Shown here one piece after another: positions 44,714-55,134 of a stretch of 64,000 nucleotides of DNA (position 1 is the stretch's first letter; every line of letters starts with the position of its first letter). A program made the position numbers and the translations under genes. Source of the DNA: Ryuthela nishihirai (lineage: Eukaryota > Arthropoda > Arachnida > Araneae > Heptathelidae). Under the pieces are notes generated by a model, which did not search any database, had not been told where the DNA came from, and saw only the letters and a program-made list of their open reading frames with translations. Location of the stretch: positions 42,478,691 through 42,542,690 of the forward strand of contig JAWZYU010000025.1 in assembly GCA_038380435.1 (NCBI GenBank), in the 5' to 3' direction.

Positions 44714-45424
44714 CACCAGTGGTTCTCAACCTTTTATGCTTCACGTACCCCCTGGAAATGTGTATGTAACTGGCGTACCCCTTGTATAGATAGATAAAAC
44801 TAGTTGGGTTGGGTTGTTTTACCTCTGAGCGGCACTTTTTTGCACACCATGGGCTAAATGGCCAGGTCACATGGACCCCGAAGGCTCAGAGACGGTTGGG
44901 GGAGGGGACCCACTGGAACAGCTGTTGGGAGACAGATGGTAGCCTCCCGTCAAGGCCATCCAGCGTGTTCTTTAACGTGCACAGGGTATGGCTCTCCCGC
45001 ACACGGGGCCACGGCTTAACGTCCCATCCGACGGACGGTGGCCTTTCCAAGCCCATCGGTGTCCCCTACTGACCGTGGGCAGGGCGGGGAATATGCGGAG
45101 GTAAACCTCAACGCTGACCCAGCTGGGACTCGAACCTGGGAACTACAGATTACGAGCCTGGCGCGCTACCGACTGAGCCACCCCCGCCCCAGATAAAACT
45201 AAAGTTATAGTATAACAATGAGAATAAAATAAAACATCTATATATATATACACACACATTAAATTTTGTATTCATAAATTACATATATTGATAAACACAA
45301 AAAATGACATAAACAATTTAACAAATCTTATAAAATTATAAAAATTTTACGGGGTAATCAGTGAAACAGCTCTCACGGCGTATCCCAAAAAATTTTACCG
45401 CGTACCCCACGCTGAGAAACCCTA
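44714..45424. mobile_element. hAT-type MITE split by SINE-A
   Basis: The left end CAGTGGTTCTCAACCTTTT and the right end ...GCTGAGAAACCCTA are inverted in the way usual for hAT MITEs. GCGTACCCC words occur on both sides. Flanks AACACACC and AACAGACC agree at seven of eight positions. Confidence 0.7.
44803..45190 (-). mobile_element. SINE-A, full length with TSD
   Basis: 11-bp duplication AGATAAAACTA (44792-44802 and 45191-45201). Confidence 0.95.
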
Positions 45425-45548
45425 TAACAGACCATCCTTCAGGTTGTCGTGATTCTGACCCAGACACAGTTTGTAAGCCACGGAAAACGATGCTCTAATC
45501 AAAACAGAAACTGAAGGAAAATATAACATTTTTTTTTCGGAATTTACA

Positions 45549-46006
45549 TGGCCGAGTGGTTAGCGCGCTTGGCTACTGATCTACGGGACCTGGGTTCGAG
45601 CCGCTGGTAAGGCATGACTGTTTGTGTTGTTTTCTGCTGAGGTCCTGCCATCCTCTCAGACCTTCTACTATGGCATATAAACTGACAGGCTCCTGTCAGA
45701 CCTCTGTGGCAAGCAGCTGCTTGAGGGGGTATTTATTTTATTTACATTGGATCGTGTGAGCTCACAAAAACATGGATCGTGTGGGCCCACTCACAGAAAT
45801 ATTGAGCGTGTGCAGTTACCGTTCACATCAAACTGGAGCGTGTGCAGTAACTGCACACGCTCCAGTTTGCTATGAACGGTAACTGGAGCGTGTACAGTTG
45901 CTGTACACGTTCCTGAGGTCCTGCCATCCACTCAGACCTTCTACTATGGCATATAAACTGACAGGCTCCTGTCAGACCTCTGTGGCAAGCAGCTGCTTGA
46001 GGGGGG
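45549..46006 (+). mobile_element. SINE-B dimer with palindromic linker
   Basis: Head plus unit 1 to 45741, linker to about 45912, headless unit 2 to 46006. Confidence 0.93.
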
Positions 46007-46194
46007 GAGGTATCAAGTTCTCCTTATTGTTTTAGTTGAAACAGACTAAGCCCCACAGACAGTTACAAAAAAAGCATATCTATGAAGAAGTTCCATCAGT
46101 TCTGAGAAATGTGTAAACTTAATTTATGTTAAACGCTAAAATACCCAAGCTGTTTAGATTTATCAATATTTCTAGTATTCAGACTCATTTTGAG

Positions 46195-46372
46195 TCTTGA
46201 AATAATTAGTTGAAAAAGGTTGGTTGTCCTGATTGGTATTCGAACCCAGGTTTCCCATAAGCATGCCAGGAGGCGTAACTGATGAACCATCAAGAGACTT
46301 GTATGCTTCTGGGAAGCCTGGGTTCGAATCCCAGTCAGGACAGCAAATTTTTTTCAACTATTTATTTCAAGT
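46195..46372. repeat. foldback of two tRNA-like arms
   Basis: Left, on the minus strand: ATTCGAACCCAGGTTTCCC with GTCCTGATTGG. Right, on the plus strand: GGGTTCGAATCCCAGTCAGG. Outer flanks AATAATTAGTTGAAAAAGG and TTTTTTTCAACTATTTATT are also inverted. About 80-bp arms. Confidence 0.75.
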
Positions 46373-46379
46373 GTATTTT

Positions 46380-46858
46380 GTGTAGAGGACGTTTTCCTGT
46401 GACATTTTATTACTTCATTTTAAGTTTCTGATAAAGTTTTTAAGCACCTAAACGCCAAAAACGATATCATAATATGCTCATCGCTCAGAGAACATTTAAC
46501 GAATATCGTACAAAATCACTTCCTAATTAAATATGACACTGAAGTCCCTGTAACCAAGTTGTTAGCGTAACTGGCTGTAAAGCTGGGTTCAAACCATGAA
46601 TGTTTATGCTAACATTGTTCCAAAATTATCTTCTGTACACTGGAGATAAGAGTCTCTCGAATTCCTTCTTCAGTTTTTCCTTTAAAATGTAATCTGGAAA
46701 AGAAAAAAAAAAACTGCAAAAACCATTGTGGTGAAAAATCTCAAAAGGTGGGAAAAAAATGCGTAAACTTCATTTGTGTTAAACGCTTATTAACTCAATG
46801 TGATTATGTGAAGACTCTTACAGATAGAAAAAGAACAATATCAGATTCTTGGCTTGAT
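46380..46858. other. no firm feature
   Basis: A weak tRNA-like stretch at 46545-46610 (AACCAAGTTGTTAGCG, GGGTTCAAACC). Nothing else supported. Confidence 0.3.
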
Positions 46859-46860
46859 AT

Positions 46861-47244
46861 AGGGGCGGGGGTGGCTCAGTCGGTAGCGCGCCAGGCTCGT
46901 AATCTGTAGTTCCCAGGTTCGAGTCCCAGCTGGGTCAGCGTTGAGATTTATCTCCGCAAATTTCCCCGCCCTGCTCACGGTCAGTAGGGGACACCGATGG
47001 GCTTGGAAAGGCCGCCGTCCGTCGGATGGGACGTTAAGCCGTGGCCCTGTGTGCGGGAGAGCCATACCCTGTGCACGTTAAAGAACACTCTGAATGGCCT
47101 TGACGGGAGGCTACCATCTGTCTCCCAACAGCTGTTCCAGTGGGTCCCCTCCCCAACCTTCTCTGAGCCTTCGGGGTCCATGTGACCTGGCCATTGAGCC
47201 CATGGTGTGCAAAAAAGTGCCTCTCAGAGGTAAAACAACCCAAC
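46861..47244 (+). mobile_element. SINE-A, full length
   Basis: Close to consensus, with GAATGGCC and CCTCTCAGAGG variants. Confidence 0.94.
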
Positions 47245-47343
47245 TTGGCCTTTTGCATCTTTCACTTTGGTTGTCGGTTTCTCTGACTTTATATATATTT
47301 TTTTTCCTTTTACCTTGTTTGATGCATTTCGATGCCAATGTGC

Positions 47344-47545
47344 CATTAAAAGTTCGTTAAAAAAGTTCGTAAAAGTTCGTTAAAAAAGCAGTTCTTAAAA
47401 ACTGCTTAAAAAGCAGTTTTTAAGAACTGCTTTTTTAAGAACTAAAGCAGTTCTTAAAAAAATTAAAGAAACTGCTTTAGCAGCGTTCTTTAAATTAGAA
47501 CGCTGCTTAAGAAATTAGCAGCGTTCTAATTTAAAGAACGCTGCT
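47344..47545. repeat. cluster of short palindromes and repeats
   Basis: AGTTCGTTAAAAA repeats (47350-47385). A palindrome at 47386-47432 is built on AAGCAGTTCTTAAAAACTGC and its complement. A second has perfect 29-bp arms, 47479-47507 and 47517-47545, around TTAAGAAAT. Confidence 0.92.
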
Positions 47546-47602
47546 AATTTCTTTAAATTAGGGAATCTGTAATAGCTAATAAATGTAACGAAGGATCCTT
47601 AA
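47546..47602 (+). repeat. 57-bp direct repeat, copy 1
   Basis: Identical to 47903-47959 (contains GGGAATCTGTAATAGC and AACGAAGGATCCTTAA). It brackets the segment carrying the caudal fragment. Confidence 0.96.
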
Positions 47603-47604
47603 TC

Positions 47605-47741
47605 CTCCAGCTCCCGAATTTTCCGGCACATCAGGAGCTATGCTGCTGCAGGATCTGGGTGGTCATGCAGAAGGCCAACCGAGTCCGGACTCTGCTCTCG
47701 CAGTCTCCAGTGACGGTCTCAGTGGTTCCGAATCGCCAGGA
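47605..47741 (+). pseudogene. partial duplicate of caudal exon 1
   Basis: 137 bp identical to 49227-49363 except one base (T at 47717 against A at 49339), same orientation, 1622 bp upstream. It corresponds to residues about 115-159 of the Caudal N-terminal region (PEFSGTSGAMLLQDLGGH...). The codon after SPG is TGA, there is no start codon, and no splice signals were seen. It is a fragment and not an alternative exon on present evidence. Confidence 0.95.
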
Positions 47742-47902
47742 TGAACTAATGACTAATAAACAGAACTCAGTTTTAAAGCTTTTAAGGAGTTGAAAATGTT
47801 TTCTTCAGAAGCGAATTCTTCCAAACTTAGATTACAAGTTCATCATGCAATTGCGGAAACCGTTTCATGGGCAATCAACACAAAATTCAGTCTCATAGTT
47901 CA

Positions 47903-47959
47903 AATTTCTTTAAATTAGGGAATCTGTAATAGCTAATAAATGTAACGAAGGATCCTTAA
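47903..47959 (+). repeat. 57-bp direct repeat, copy 2
   Basis: Exact second copy of 47546-47602. Confidence 0.96.
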
Positions 47960-47972
47960 AGAGCAAGGTTAC

Positions 47973-48165
47973 CAAAACAGGCAAACTTTATTGAGTATTC
48001 TTAACATTGTTGATTATTGAGTTAATCTCAAATCAATTTTTGTTAAATTTAAGTTTTAGTTGTCTTCAATTAAGTTTGTCTTCAAATCAATTGAGTTAAT
48101 CTCAAATCTCTTTGCCTGTTTGATTATTAAGTTAATCAAACAGGCAAACTTTATTGAGTAATTTA
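47973..48165. repeat. short shuffled repeats
   Basis: ACAGGCAAACTTTATTGAGTA occurs at 47976 and 48139. GAGTTAATCTCAAATC occurs at 48019 and 48092. GTTTGATTATTAAGTTAATC is followed by its own partial complement. Confidence 0.85.
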
Positions 48166-48169
48166 TTAC

Positions 48170-48638
48170 ACGAGTATAGTCATCTTTCAATTCCTGTGGC
48201 CTAGGCAGTAGTGTTTTACACTGATCTCCTTGTAAATAGGCAAAATTTAATCAAAGTCGTCAAAGCGATTTTTGCGAAAAACGCTGCTCACCTCTGGCAA
48301 GTATCCTTAACTTGCTACGTCACAAGTATATTCGTAGGGCCACTGATCCGCAAAGAAATATCCTTGAATACGAAATTTAAACTCAATAACTTTAACCATT
48401 GAGCATTACTGTTGGCATAGCTAAAACTTTTACTTTTCACGGACTCCTGATTGGGACAATGAAGACGAACTTTTTCAAAAGTCGCAATACTTTCTCAATA
48501 TTTCGACAAGAAAGCAAAAGATCTTCTTCATCTTAATTAAAATAAGAAATCGAACAACTGCGAAAACATAATGTGAGAAATCTGTTTCTTTAACTGGAAA
48601 AAAAACTTTTTAATCCTGAAAACAGAAACGTTCATAGC
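48170..48638. other. no feature recognised; upstream of caudal
   Basis: AT-rich with a short frame of no known domain (48211-48402). Composition changes sharply to GC-rich at about 48640. Confidence 0.35.
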
Positions 48639-48639
48639 C

Positions 48640-48886
48640 TTCAGAACGTGCCGTGGAGCACAGACGGCGCAGCTGAGGGTGTCAGCGTCTCATTGGTGAG
48701 AAACTCTAAAGTAGGAGGAGCGCCGACTTCAGCTGAGGAGGAGCGGCCGATGGCTCCTCCTCCTGCTCTCGGAGCCGAAGAAGGGCGGAATCCGCATCCG
48801 AGAGACGATTGGACTCTGTCCACCCATCTTCGTGGGCAAAGGAGGTGCGAAAACGTCCCGTGGTCACTGTGTACGCCGTTCCTGAC
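48640..48886 (+). other. probable caudal 5' untranslated region/promoter
   Basis: GC-rich, directly upstream of the start codon, and unlike the AT-rich flank. The transcription start is not visible; no clear TATA box. An ATG at 48750 in another frame would open a 230-codon overlapping frame if it lies within the transcript. Confidence 0.5.
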
Positions 48887-49472
48887 ATGGTGCGGTTCTA
48901 CGACATGTTCTCAAGCGCAGCCCGTCACCAGAACACGGCGTACAGCCTCAACCAGCCGTACAGCTATTCTGCCCCTTGCCCTCAGTACAGTGGGCAAAAT
49001 GACCCCACCAGTCCAGCACAGGTGGTCACTTTGGACGCTAATTTCCAGCAGAACATCAGTATGTCGTGGCCGGCGATGTATTCCGTTAATGCCACGGGCT
49101 GTTCTCGCCAACCTACTGTTTACGAAGAATGGTTGCCGCCATCCAGTCCCTGTTCCCACGGACCGCAATCAACGAACCAGACTTTCGGTTACAGTCCAGC
49201 TGGCTTTCAGAGAGCCTCTGTCGAGACTCCAGCTCCCGAATTTTCCGGCACATCAGGAGCTATGCTGCTGCAGGATCTGGGTGGTCATGCAGAAGGCCAA
49301 CCGAGTCCGGACTCTGCTCTCGCAGTCTCCAGTGACGGACTCAGTGGTTCCGAATCGCCAGGAGTTCCTTTGCACTTGGGACATCCAGGAACAGGACTGT
49401 GCAGACCCCAACCCGCTCGCAGTCCCTTCGAGTGGATGAAGAAATCTTCATATCAAAATCATCCTAATCCAG
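48887..49472 (+). CDS. cad: Caudal/Cdx homeobox protein, first coding exon
   Basis: Caudal (Cdx) is a nuclear homeodomain transcription factor that patterns the posterior body and activates posterior segmentation and Hox genes. The start MVRFYDMFSSAARHQNTAYS is chosen because short aromatic-rich Caudal N-termini of the MV..Y type are usual and because GACATGG is a good initiation context; there is no earlier in-frame ATG. A tryptophan-containing segment lies at residues ~60-70. The conserved hexapeptide-like motif SPFEWMKK is at residues 179-186 (Drosophila has YFDWMKK), followed by SYQNHPNPG. The exon stops after the first base of codon 196 at CAG|GTCAGT, a good splice donor in phase 1, just before where KTRTKDKYR and the homeodomain begin in the family. 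The homeodomain exon is not in the window. Upstream lies a duplicated piece of this exon. Confidence 0.88.
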
Positions 49473-49691
49473 GTCAGTGGATTTTATTGGTGTTTTAGGG
49501 TAGTTAGGCTTTTTTAGTAATTCGAATTGTTTCTTACAATTCATTAATCTATAGGTTTAACAAATCGTATTGATTACATAAAAAGTGATAATTGATAATG
49601 ATTAGTCAGTTTCATAAATAAGAGCACGAGTGTGGTCCAACCGTTTTTTTTTTCCACCAATAGAGAACAACTTTGAAACTTAAACCAGGGA

Positions 49692-50012
49692 CATGACCGA
49701 GTGGTTAGCGCGCTTGGCTAATGATCTAAGGGACCTGGGTTCGAGCCCCGGGTAAGGCATGGATGCTCGTGTTGTTTTCTGCTGAGGTCCTGCCATCCTC
49801 TCAGATCTTCTACTTTGGCATATAAACTGGCAGGCTCCTGTCCTGTGCAGTAACTGCACACACTCCAGTTTGCTGTGAACGGTAACTGGAGCGTGTACAG
49901 TTGCTGTACACGTTCCTGAGGTCCTGCCATCCTCTCAGACCTTCTACTATGGCATATAAACTGGCAGGCTCCTGTCAGACCTCTGTGGCAAGCAGCTGCT
50001 TGAGGGGGTATT
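49692..50012 (+). mobile_element. SINE-B dimer, deleted
   Basis: Unit 1 jumps from GGCAGGCTCCTGTC straight into the middle of the linker (CTGTGCAGTAACTGCACAC), so one hairpin arm and the unit 1 tail are lost. Headless unit 2 follows. Confidence 0.9.
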
Positions 50013-50054
50013 ATTTATTTTATATAATCTTCAAACTAGAGCTACCAGTTTGGA

Positions 50055-50322
50055 AAATAGTGTCCCGAGAAGCAATTTTCTTAATACAATTTATATATAG
50101 TATTTTTCTTATGTCTAATTTTTTATTTTAGCATTGTCCAAATTCCTGTGATTTATTTTTATCAGATATTAAAATTACTAAATTAACAAGCAATATTTTT
50201 GAAAATCAGTATATATAGATTTGATTTAGATTTTTTACGACTAAGTCACAGGAATTTGGACAATGCAGAATAAAAAACATTAAGAAAAATATTTCTTGGG
50301 GCACTATTTTCAAACACGAAAA
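50055..50322. repeat. long inverted repeat (MITE-like)
   Basis: The arms 50060-50155 and 50243-50318 share GCATTGTCCAAATTCCTGTG and GAAAATAGTG-type ends in opposite orientation. A related single arm lies at 53050-53115 (GGGAATTTGGCCAATCC). Confidence 0.7.
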
Positions 50323-50329
50323 CTGAAAA

Positions 50330-51610
50330 CTGATTTTATACTTCTTTTAATAATTAAAATCGGAGATAAAAAAAATTACTCTCAAAAGACAAAAAGAAAA
50401 ACTGCAATAATTTTTTATTCCGTCTCTTTGTAATCGGGCAACGATGGCTTTCTAAGACCTGTAAAAAGCAAAACTGCGCAAAAGCTTTTGAAACGGTTTT
50501 TATTTTATAATGTTCAGATTTTAGATTAAAGAAAATCATGATATTGTGCTACAATAATAAAACAAACTAACGAGCAATAGCAAGAACCTACCTCATGGAC
50601 CACACTGATCTAAATGACGATGTTCTGACACACGATAAAAATATTTGTGGTTCATTTTTGGATTGTATTTATGCAAGCTAAGATTTCGATGCCTGCCTTC
50701 CTCATTCTGATCATCCAAAGAGACCTTTCATCTTTCCATTCTCAATGATCCGATTTAAACATTTCAATCCCTTATTTCAGCTAATTCAAAAATGAACACT
50801 CTGCTTAAAAACTGTATCCTTCCCCCAAATCCTTTATAATTTATTCTTATAAAAAGCAGACAAATCTTATTTATTGAAGTAAAAAATATATTTATTTTAG
50901 TTCAATAAATACATATTTCTCCTCATCAATGACCTCACACTTTTGTTGTATGCACCTGCCCAACTCGTTCCATTTTGCAGCGTTTTAAACGATTAAAATA
51001 GAACCATATTCAATTGATTCTTTAGGAGTGATCGTGCCACAATGTAACTGAACGTTTATTATGATTTGATTTCTGTTATCTTCATATATTTACACCATCC
51101 ACACTATAGCATGACATGATCGCTCTTAACTCAACTCCACTTTCCCCAGTTTTATTAAATGCTGTGTACAACATATTGAATTATAGACAATGTTCTAGTC
51201 GAACCATTAAATAATATTAGGGCTTGTGAGAACAAAAGGGCTTGTGAGAACTAAACAAAATTCTTAATTCTCTTTGGATATTAATCCCATCGTATTATTA
51301 AAACTTGTCGAATTTCTGTTAAAATTAAGAAATATATCTATAAATCATATATATATGATATATAGATATATATCATAAACAATGATTCAAAAGAGACCGA
51401 AATTGCAAAACAATAACCACGTAAACTCATATAAACTACTTATTTGCAACAAAAAATTGATATGTCGTTAAAATAACTTTTTGGAGATTATTTTTGTCTT
51501 GTAAATTGTTCAGTTGAAACCTTTGATCAAGGAACGGGATTACTCTGTACTGGCATGTACCAGAAAATACTTCTGTGTGTGCGTGGCACAAAAATTAGAA
51601 TGGGTGGAAA
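50330..51610. other. AT-rich, no feature recognised
   Basis: TATATATATGATATATAG-type simple sequence near 51345. No gene supported. Confidence 0.4.
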
Positions 51611-51612
51611 GA

Positions 51613-51955
51613 ATGAATACGAAAATAATTCTTAATATGGAATTAAGCTGCAATACGAAAATAATTCTTAATATGGAATTAAGCTGCAATACGAAAATAA
51701 TTCTTAATATGGAATTAAGCTGCAATACGAAAATAATTCTTAATATGGAATTAAGCTGCAATACGAAAATAATTCTTAATATGGAATTAAGCTGCAATAC
51801 GAAAATAATTCTTAATATGGAATTAAGCTGCAATACGAAAATAATTCTTAATATGGAATTAAGCTGCAATACGAAAATAATTCTTAATATGGAATTAAGC
51901 TGCAATACGAAAATAATTCTTAATATGGAATTAAGCTGCAATACGAAAATAATTC
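51613..51955 (+). repeat. 36-bp tandem array, ~9.4 perfect copies
   Basis: The unit includes AATACGAAAATAATTCTTAA and GGAATTAAGCTGC. Copies are identical as far as I can compare. The period of 12 codons keeps frames open on both strands (171 and 133 codons), but there is no sign that these are genes. Confidence 0.96.
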
Positions 51956-52132
51956 AATATATGGGAGCAAAATCTTTTTTTAATTTTCTTAGTGACGTTT
52001 ACAATTATGCTAAATACACTAATAAATGACTTAAAAACGACTGATTCAAAAAAAAAAACCCCGAAGAAGTAGACCCAACAGGCTATGTGTCTGGATTTCT
52101 ATTTCGTTGAATTCGAGTTATTAATACTTATA

Positions 52133-52833
52133 AAAAAAATACCCCCTCAAGCAGCTGCTTGCCACAGAGGTCTGACAGGAGCCTGTCAGTTTATATGCCA
52201 TAGTAGAAGGTCTGAGAGGATGGCAGGACCTCAGGAACGTGACAGTAACTGTACACGCTCCAGTTACCGTTCAGAGCAAACTGGAGCGTGTGCAGTTACT
52301 GCACACGCTCCAGTTTGCTGTAAACGGTAACTGCACACGCTCAATATTTCTGTGAGTGGGCCCACACGATCCAGGTTTTTGTGATCTCACACGATCCAAT
52401 GTAAATAAAATAAATACCCCCTCAAGCAGCTGCTTGCCACAGAGGTCTGACAGGAGCCTGTCAGTTTATATGCCACAGTAGAAGGTCTGAGAGGATGGCA
52501 GGGCCTCAGGAACGTGTACAGCAACTGTACACGCTCCAGTTTGCTGTGAACGGTAACTGCACACGCTCAATATTTCTGTGAGTGGGCCCACACGATCCAG
52601 GTTTTTGTGATCTCACACGATCCAATGTAAATAAAATAAATACCCCCTCAAGCAGCTGCTTGCCACAGAGGTCTGACAGGAGACTGTCAGTTTATATGCC
52701 AGAATAGAAGGTCTGTGAGGATGGCAAGACCTCAGCAGAAAAACAATACAAACGTCCATGCCTTCAATCCGGGGCTCGAAACCAGGTCCCTTAGATCAGT
52801 AGTCAAGCACGCTAACCACTCGGCCACGGGACG
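52133..52833 (-). mobile_element. SINE-B trimer with two palindromic linkers
   Basis: From the right: full unit with diverged head (52640-52833), linker 1 (shortened, 52506-52639), headless unit (52415-52505), linker 2 (52235-52414), headless unit (52133-52234). Linker 1 lacks one arm of the main hairpin. Confidence 0.93.
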
Positions 52834-52834
52834 G

Positions 52835-53176
52835 CTACTAATATAAAATACATCATCGTTTGTTCAAACAACTGATCATTTCTCAGAATGTTACTTAGAG
52901 AGAAAGTGCAAAAGGAATTGCTTTCCATTAGTAAGTAGTTTTGGGAAAGATTTCGATTTCCCAAACAAAGACGAACGTGGAGACAAAATTACCATTATTT
53001 CATAACAATTTTGATTGTGAATAAAATAGTTTTGGAAACAAGGTTTATTTAGATTTGATTTATATCTCAAACGATTAAATCACGGGAATTTGGCCAATCC
53101 AAAATGAAACATTAATTATGATATATATATATATTTTAATTTTGAACATTATCTTAAGGATTAAGTAACAAGCTTA
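52835..53176. other. AT-rich; includes arm related to 50055 repeat
   Basis: 53040-53118 resembles an arm of the inverted repeat at 50055-50322. Nothing else recognised. Confidence 0.45.
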
Positions 53177-53187
53177 AAAGTGTGATG

Positions 53188-53576
53188 GGGCGGGGGTGGC
53201 TCAGTCGGTAGCGCGCCAGGCTCGTGATCTGCAGTTCCCAGGTTCGAGTCCTAGCTGGGTCAGCGTTGAGATTTATCTCCGCAAAAAATCCCCGCCCTGC
53301 CCACGGTCAGTAGGGGACACCGATGGGCTTGGAAAGGCCGCCGTCCGTCGGATGGGACGTTAAGCCGTGGCCCGTGTGCGGGAGAGCCATATCCTTTGCA
53401 CGTTAAAGAACACGCTGGATGGCCTTGACGGGAGGCTACCATCTGTCTCCCAACAGCTATTCCAGTGGGTCCCCTTCCCCAACCTTCTCTGAGCCTTCGG
53501 GGTCCTTGTGGCCTGGCCATTTAGCCCATGGTGTGCAAAAAAGTGCCGCTCAGAGGTAAAATAATCCAATCCAATC
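53188..53576 (+). mobile_element. SINE-A, full length with TSD
   Basis: 13-bp duplication TAAAAGTGTGATG (53175-53187 and 53577-53589). Confidence 0.95.
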
Positions 53577-53589
53577 TAAAAGTGTGATG

Positions 53590-54222
53590 AACTCATTTCA
53601 TGATTTTGATGTTCACATCTTGTGTAATGTGTCCCTCCCCTCCCGAATTTTGGGTAATTTTTTACTGATATGTCAATCAGAAGAATTTAAAAAAAACTGG
53701 CGACTACAAGCGGCTGAATGTCCTACACGAAAACCTAAAAAAAATTTATTCCGTTCTAAATCGTAAAAAAAGCGAGATGTGAAAAAACGTTGATTTTGAA
53801 TTTGTGGCGTTATATATTTTTTCCCGTTGTACGTGTACTTATCCTGCTTGACTTCTGATAAAAAGAACACTGATTCGAGCCATGGATCGTTTTCATTCTT
53901 GTGTTATCCTTCTATGTAGCGAGAAGTATAGCTTGAGGTGGGAATTAATTTTTAGTTTCATACTTCGTTTCTTATTATTATTTATCATGGTTATCGAACA
54001 AGGCTACAATATTAAATACGCTACTTAACATCAGGGGGGAAATTTTGAATGTATTATGGTATCGTTCTGTTACGTCTGGCATATATTCTCAGCCATCATT
54101 TATCGAGTGTTGCTAGAAGATTGATTAGTAAGGTAATAATAACACTCAAGGATCTCAAAATTAGGATATTTGCATAAATAAATCAGATGGTTTACAATCC
54201 ATTAATTTAATATATATTATTT
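53590..54222. other. no feature recognised
   Basis: Short frames on both strands at 53584-53870 without recognisable domains. Confidence 0.35.
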
Positions 54223-54235
54223 ACGGGGCCAAGTA

Positions 54236-54540
54236 GGTTGGGTTGTTTTACCTCTGAGCGGCACTTTTTTGCACACCATGGGCTAAATGGCCAGGTCACA
54301 AGGACCCCAAAGACTCAGAGAAGGTTGGGGCAAGGGGACCCACTGGAACAGCTGTTGGGAGACAGATGGTAGCCTCCCGTCAAGGCCATCCAGCGTGTTC
54401 TTTAACGTGCACAGGGTATGGCTCTCCCACACACGGGGCCACGGCTTAACGTCCCACCGACGGACGGCGGCCTTTCCAAGCCCATCGGTGTCCCCTACTG
54501 ACCGTGGGCAGGGCGGGGAATTTTGCGGAGATAAAGCCAC
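54236..54540 (-). mobile_element. SINE-A, 5'-truncated with TSD
   Basis: 13-bp duplication CGGGGCCAAGTAG (54223-54235 and 54541-54553). The tRNA head is missing after GCGGAGATAAA. Confidence 0.94.
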
Positions 54541-54547
54541 CGGGGCC

Positions 54548-54711
54548 AAGTAGATAGAGCTCTCTACTGATCTAAGGGCAGCCAAAGGTAAGGCATGAAT
54601 ATTCGTGTTGTCTTCCTACTCAGGTCTCGCTTTCTTCAGAGATCTTTCTCGACGCATTAAACTGATAGGCTTCTATCAGCCCTCTGTGGCAAGCAGCTGC
54701 TTGAGGGGACA
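54548..54711 (+). mobile_element. SINE-B, diverged
   Basis: An old copy: remnant head (GGCCAAGTAGATAGAGCTC), altered body (GGTCTCGCTTTCTTCAGAG), tail CAGCTGCTTGAGGGGACATT. A SINE-A inserted within its first bases, since that SINE's target duplication is the GGGGCCAAGTAG of this head. Confidence 0.82.
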
Positions 54712-54748
54712 TTTATGTTGTCTTTTTTTTAAATGAAAAACGAAAAGA

Positions 54749-55129
54749 TGGGGACGGGGGTGGCTCAGTCAGTAGCGCGCCAGGCTCGTAATCTGCAGTT
54801 CCCAGATTCGAGTCCCAGCTGCGTCAGCGTTGAGAATTATCTCCGCAAAACTCACCGCCCTGCTCACGATCAGTAGGGGACACCGATGGGTTTGGAAAAG
54901 CCGCCGTCCCTCGGATGGGACGTTAAACCGTGGCTCCACGTGCGGGAAGCCATACCCTGTGCACGTTAAGGAACACACTGGATGGCCTTGACGGGAGGCT
55001 TCCATCTGTCTCCGAACAACTGTTTCCGTGGGTACCCTCCACCAACCTTCTCTGAGCCTTCGGGATCCTTGTGACATGGCCCTTTAGCTCATTGTGTGCA
55101 AAAAAGTGCCGCTCAGAGGTAAAACAACC
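54749..55129 (+). mobile_element. SINE-A, full length with TSD
   Basis: Duplication AACGAAAAGATG / AACGAAAAGACG at the two sides. More diverged than most copies. Confidence 0.93.
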
Positions 55130-55134
55130 CAACG

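Noticed and set aside
47605..47741. Alternative caudal exon
   Set aside because: No start codon, no splice signals noticed, and a stop right after the duplicated segment.
48648..49439. 263-codon frame over caudal exon 1 as a separate gene
   Set aside because: It starts without an ATG at 48648 and has no recognisable domain. The caudal frame carries the conserved motif and splice donor. The ATG-started part is kept only as a possible upstream frame.
51514..52029. 171-codon frame with 12-residue repeats
   Set aside because: Caused by a perfect 36-bp array open on both strands. It lies in the caudal intron and lacks an ATG at its upstream end.
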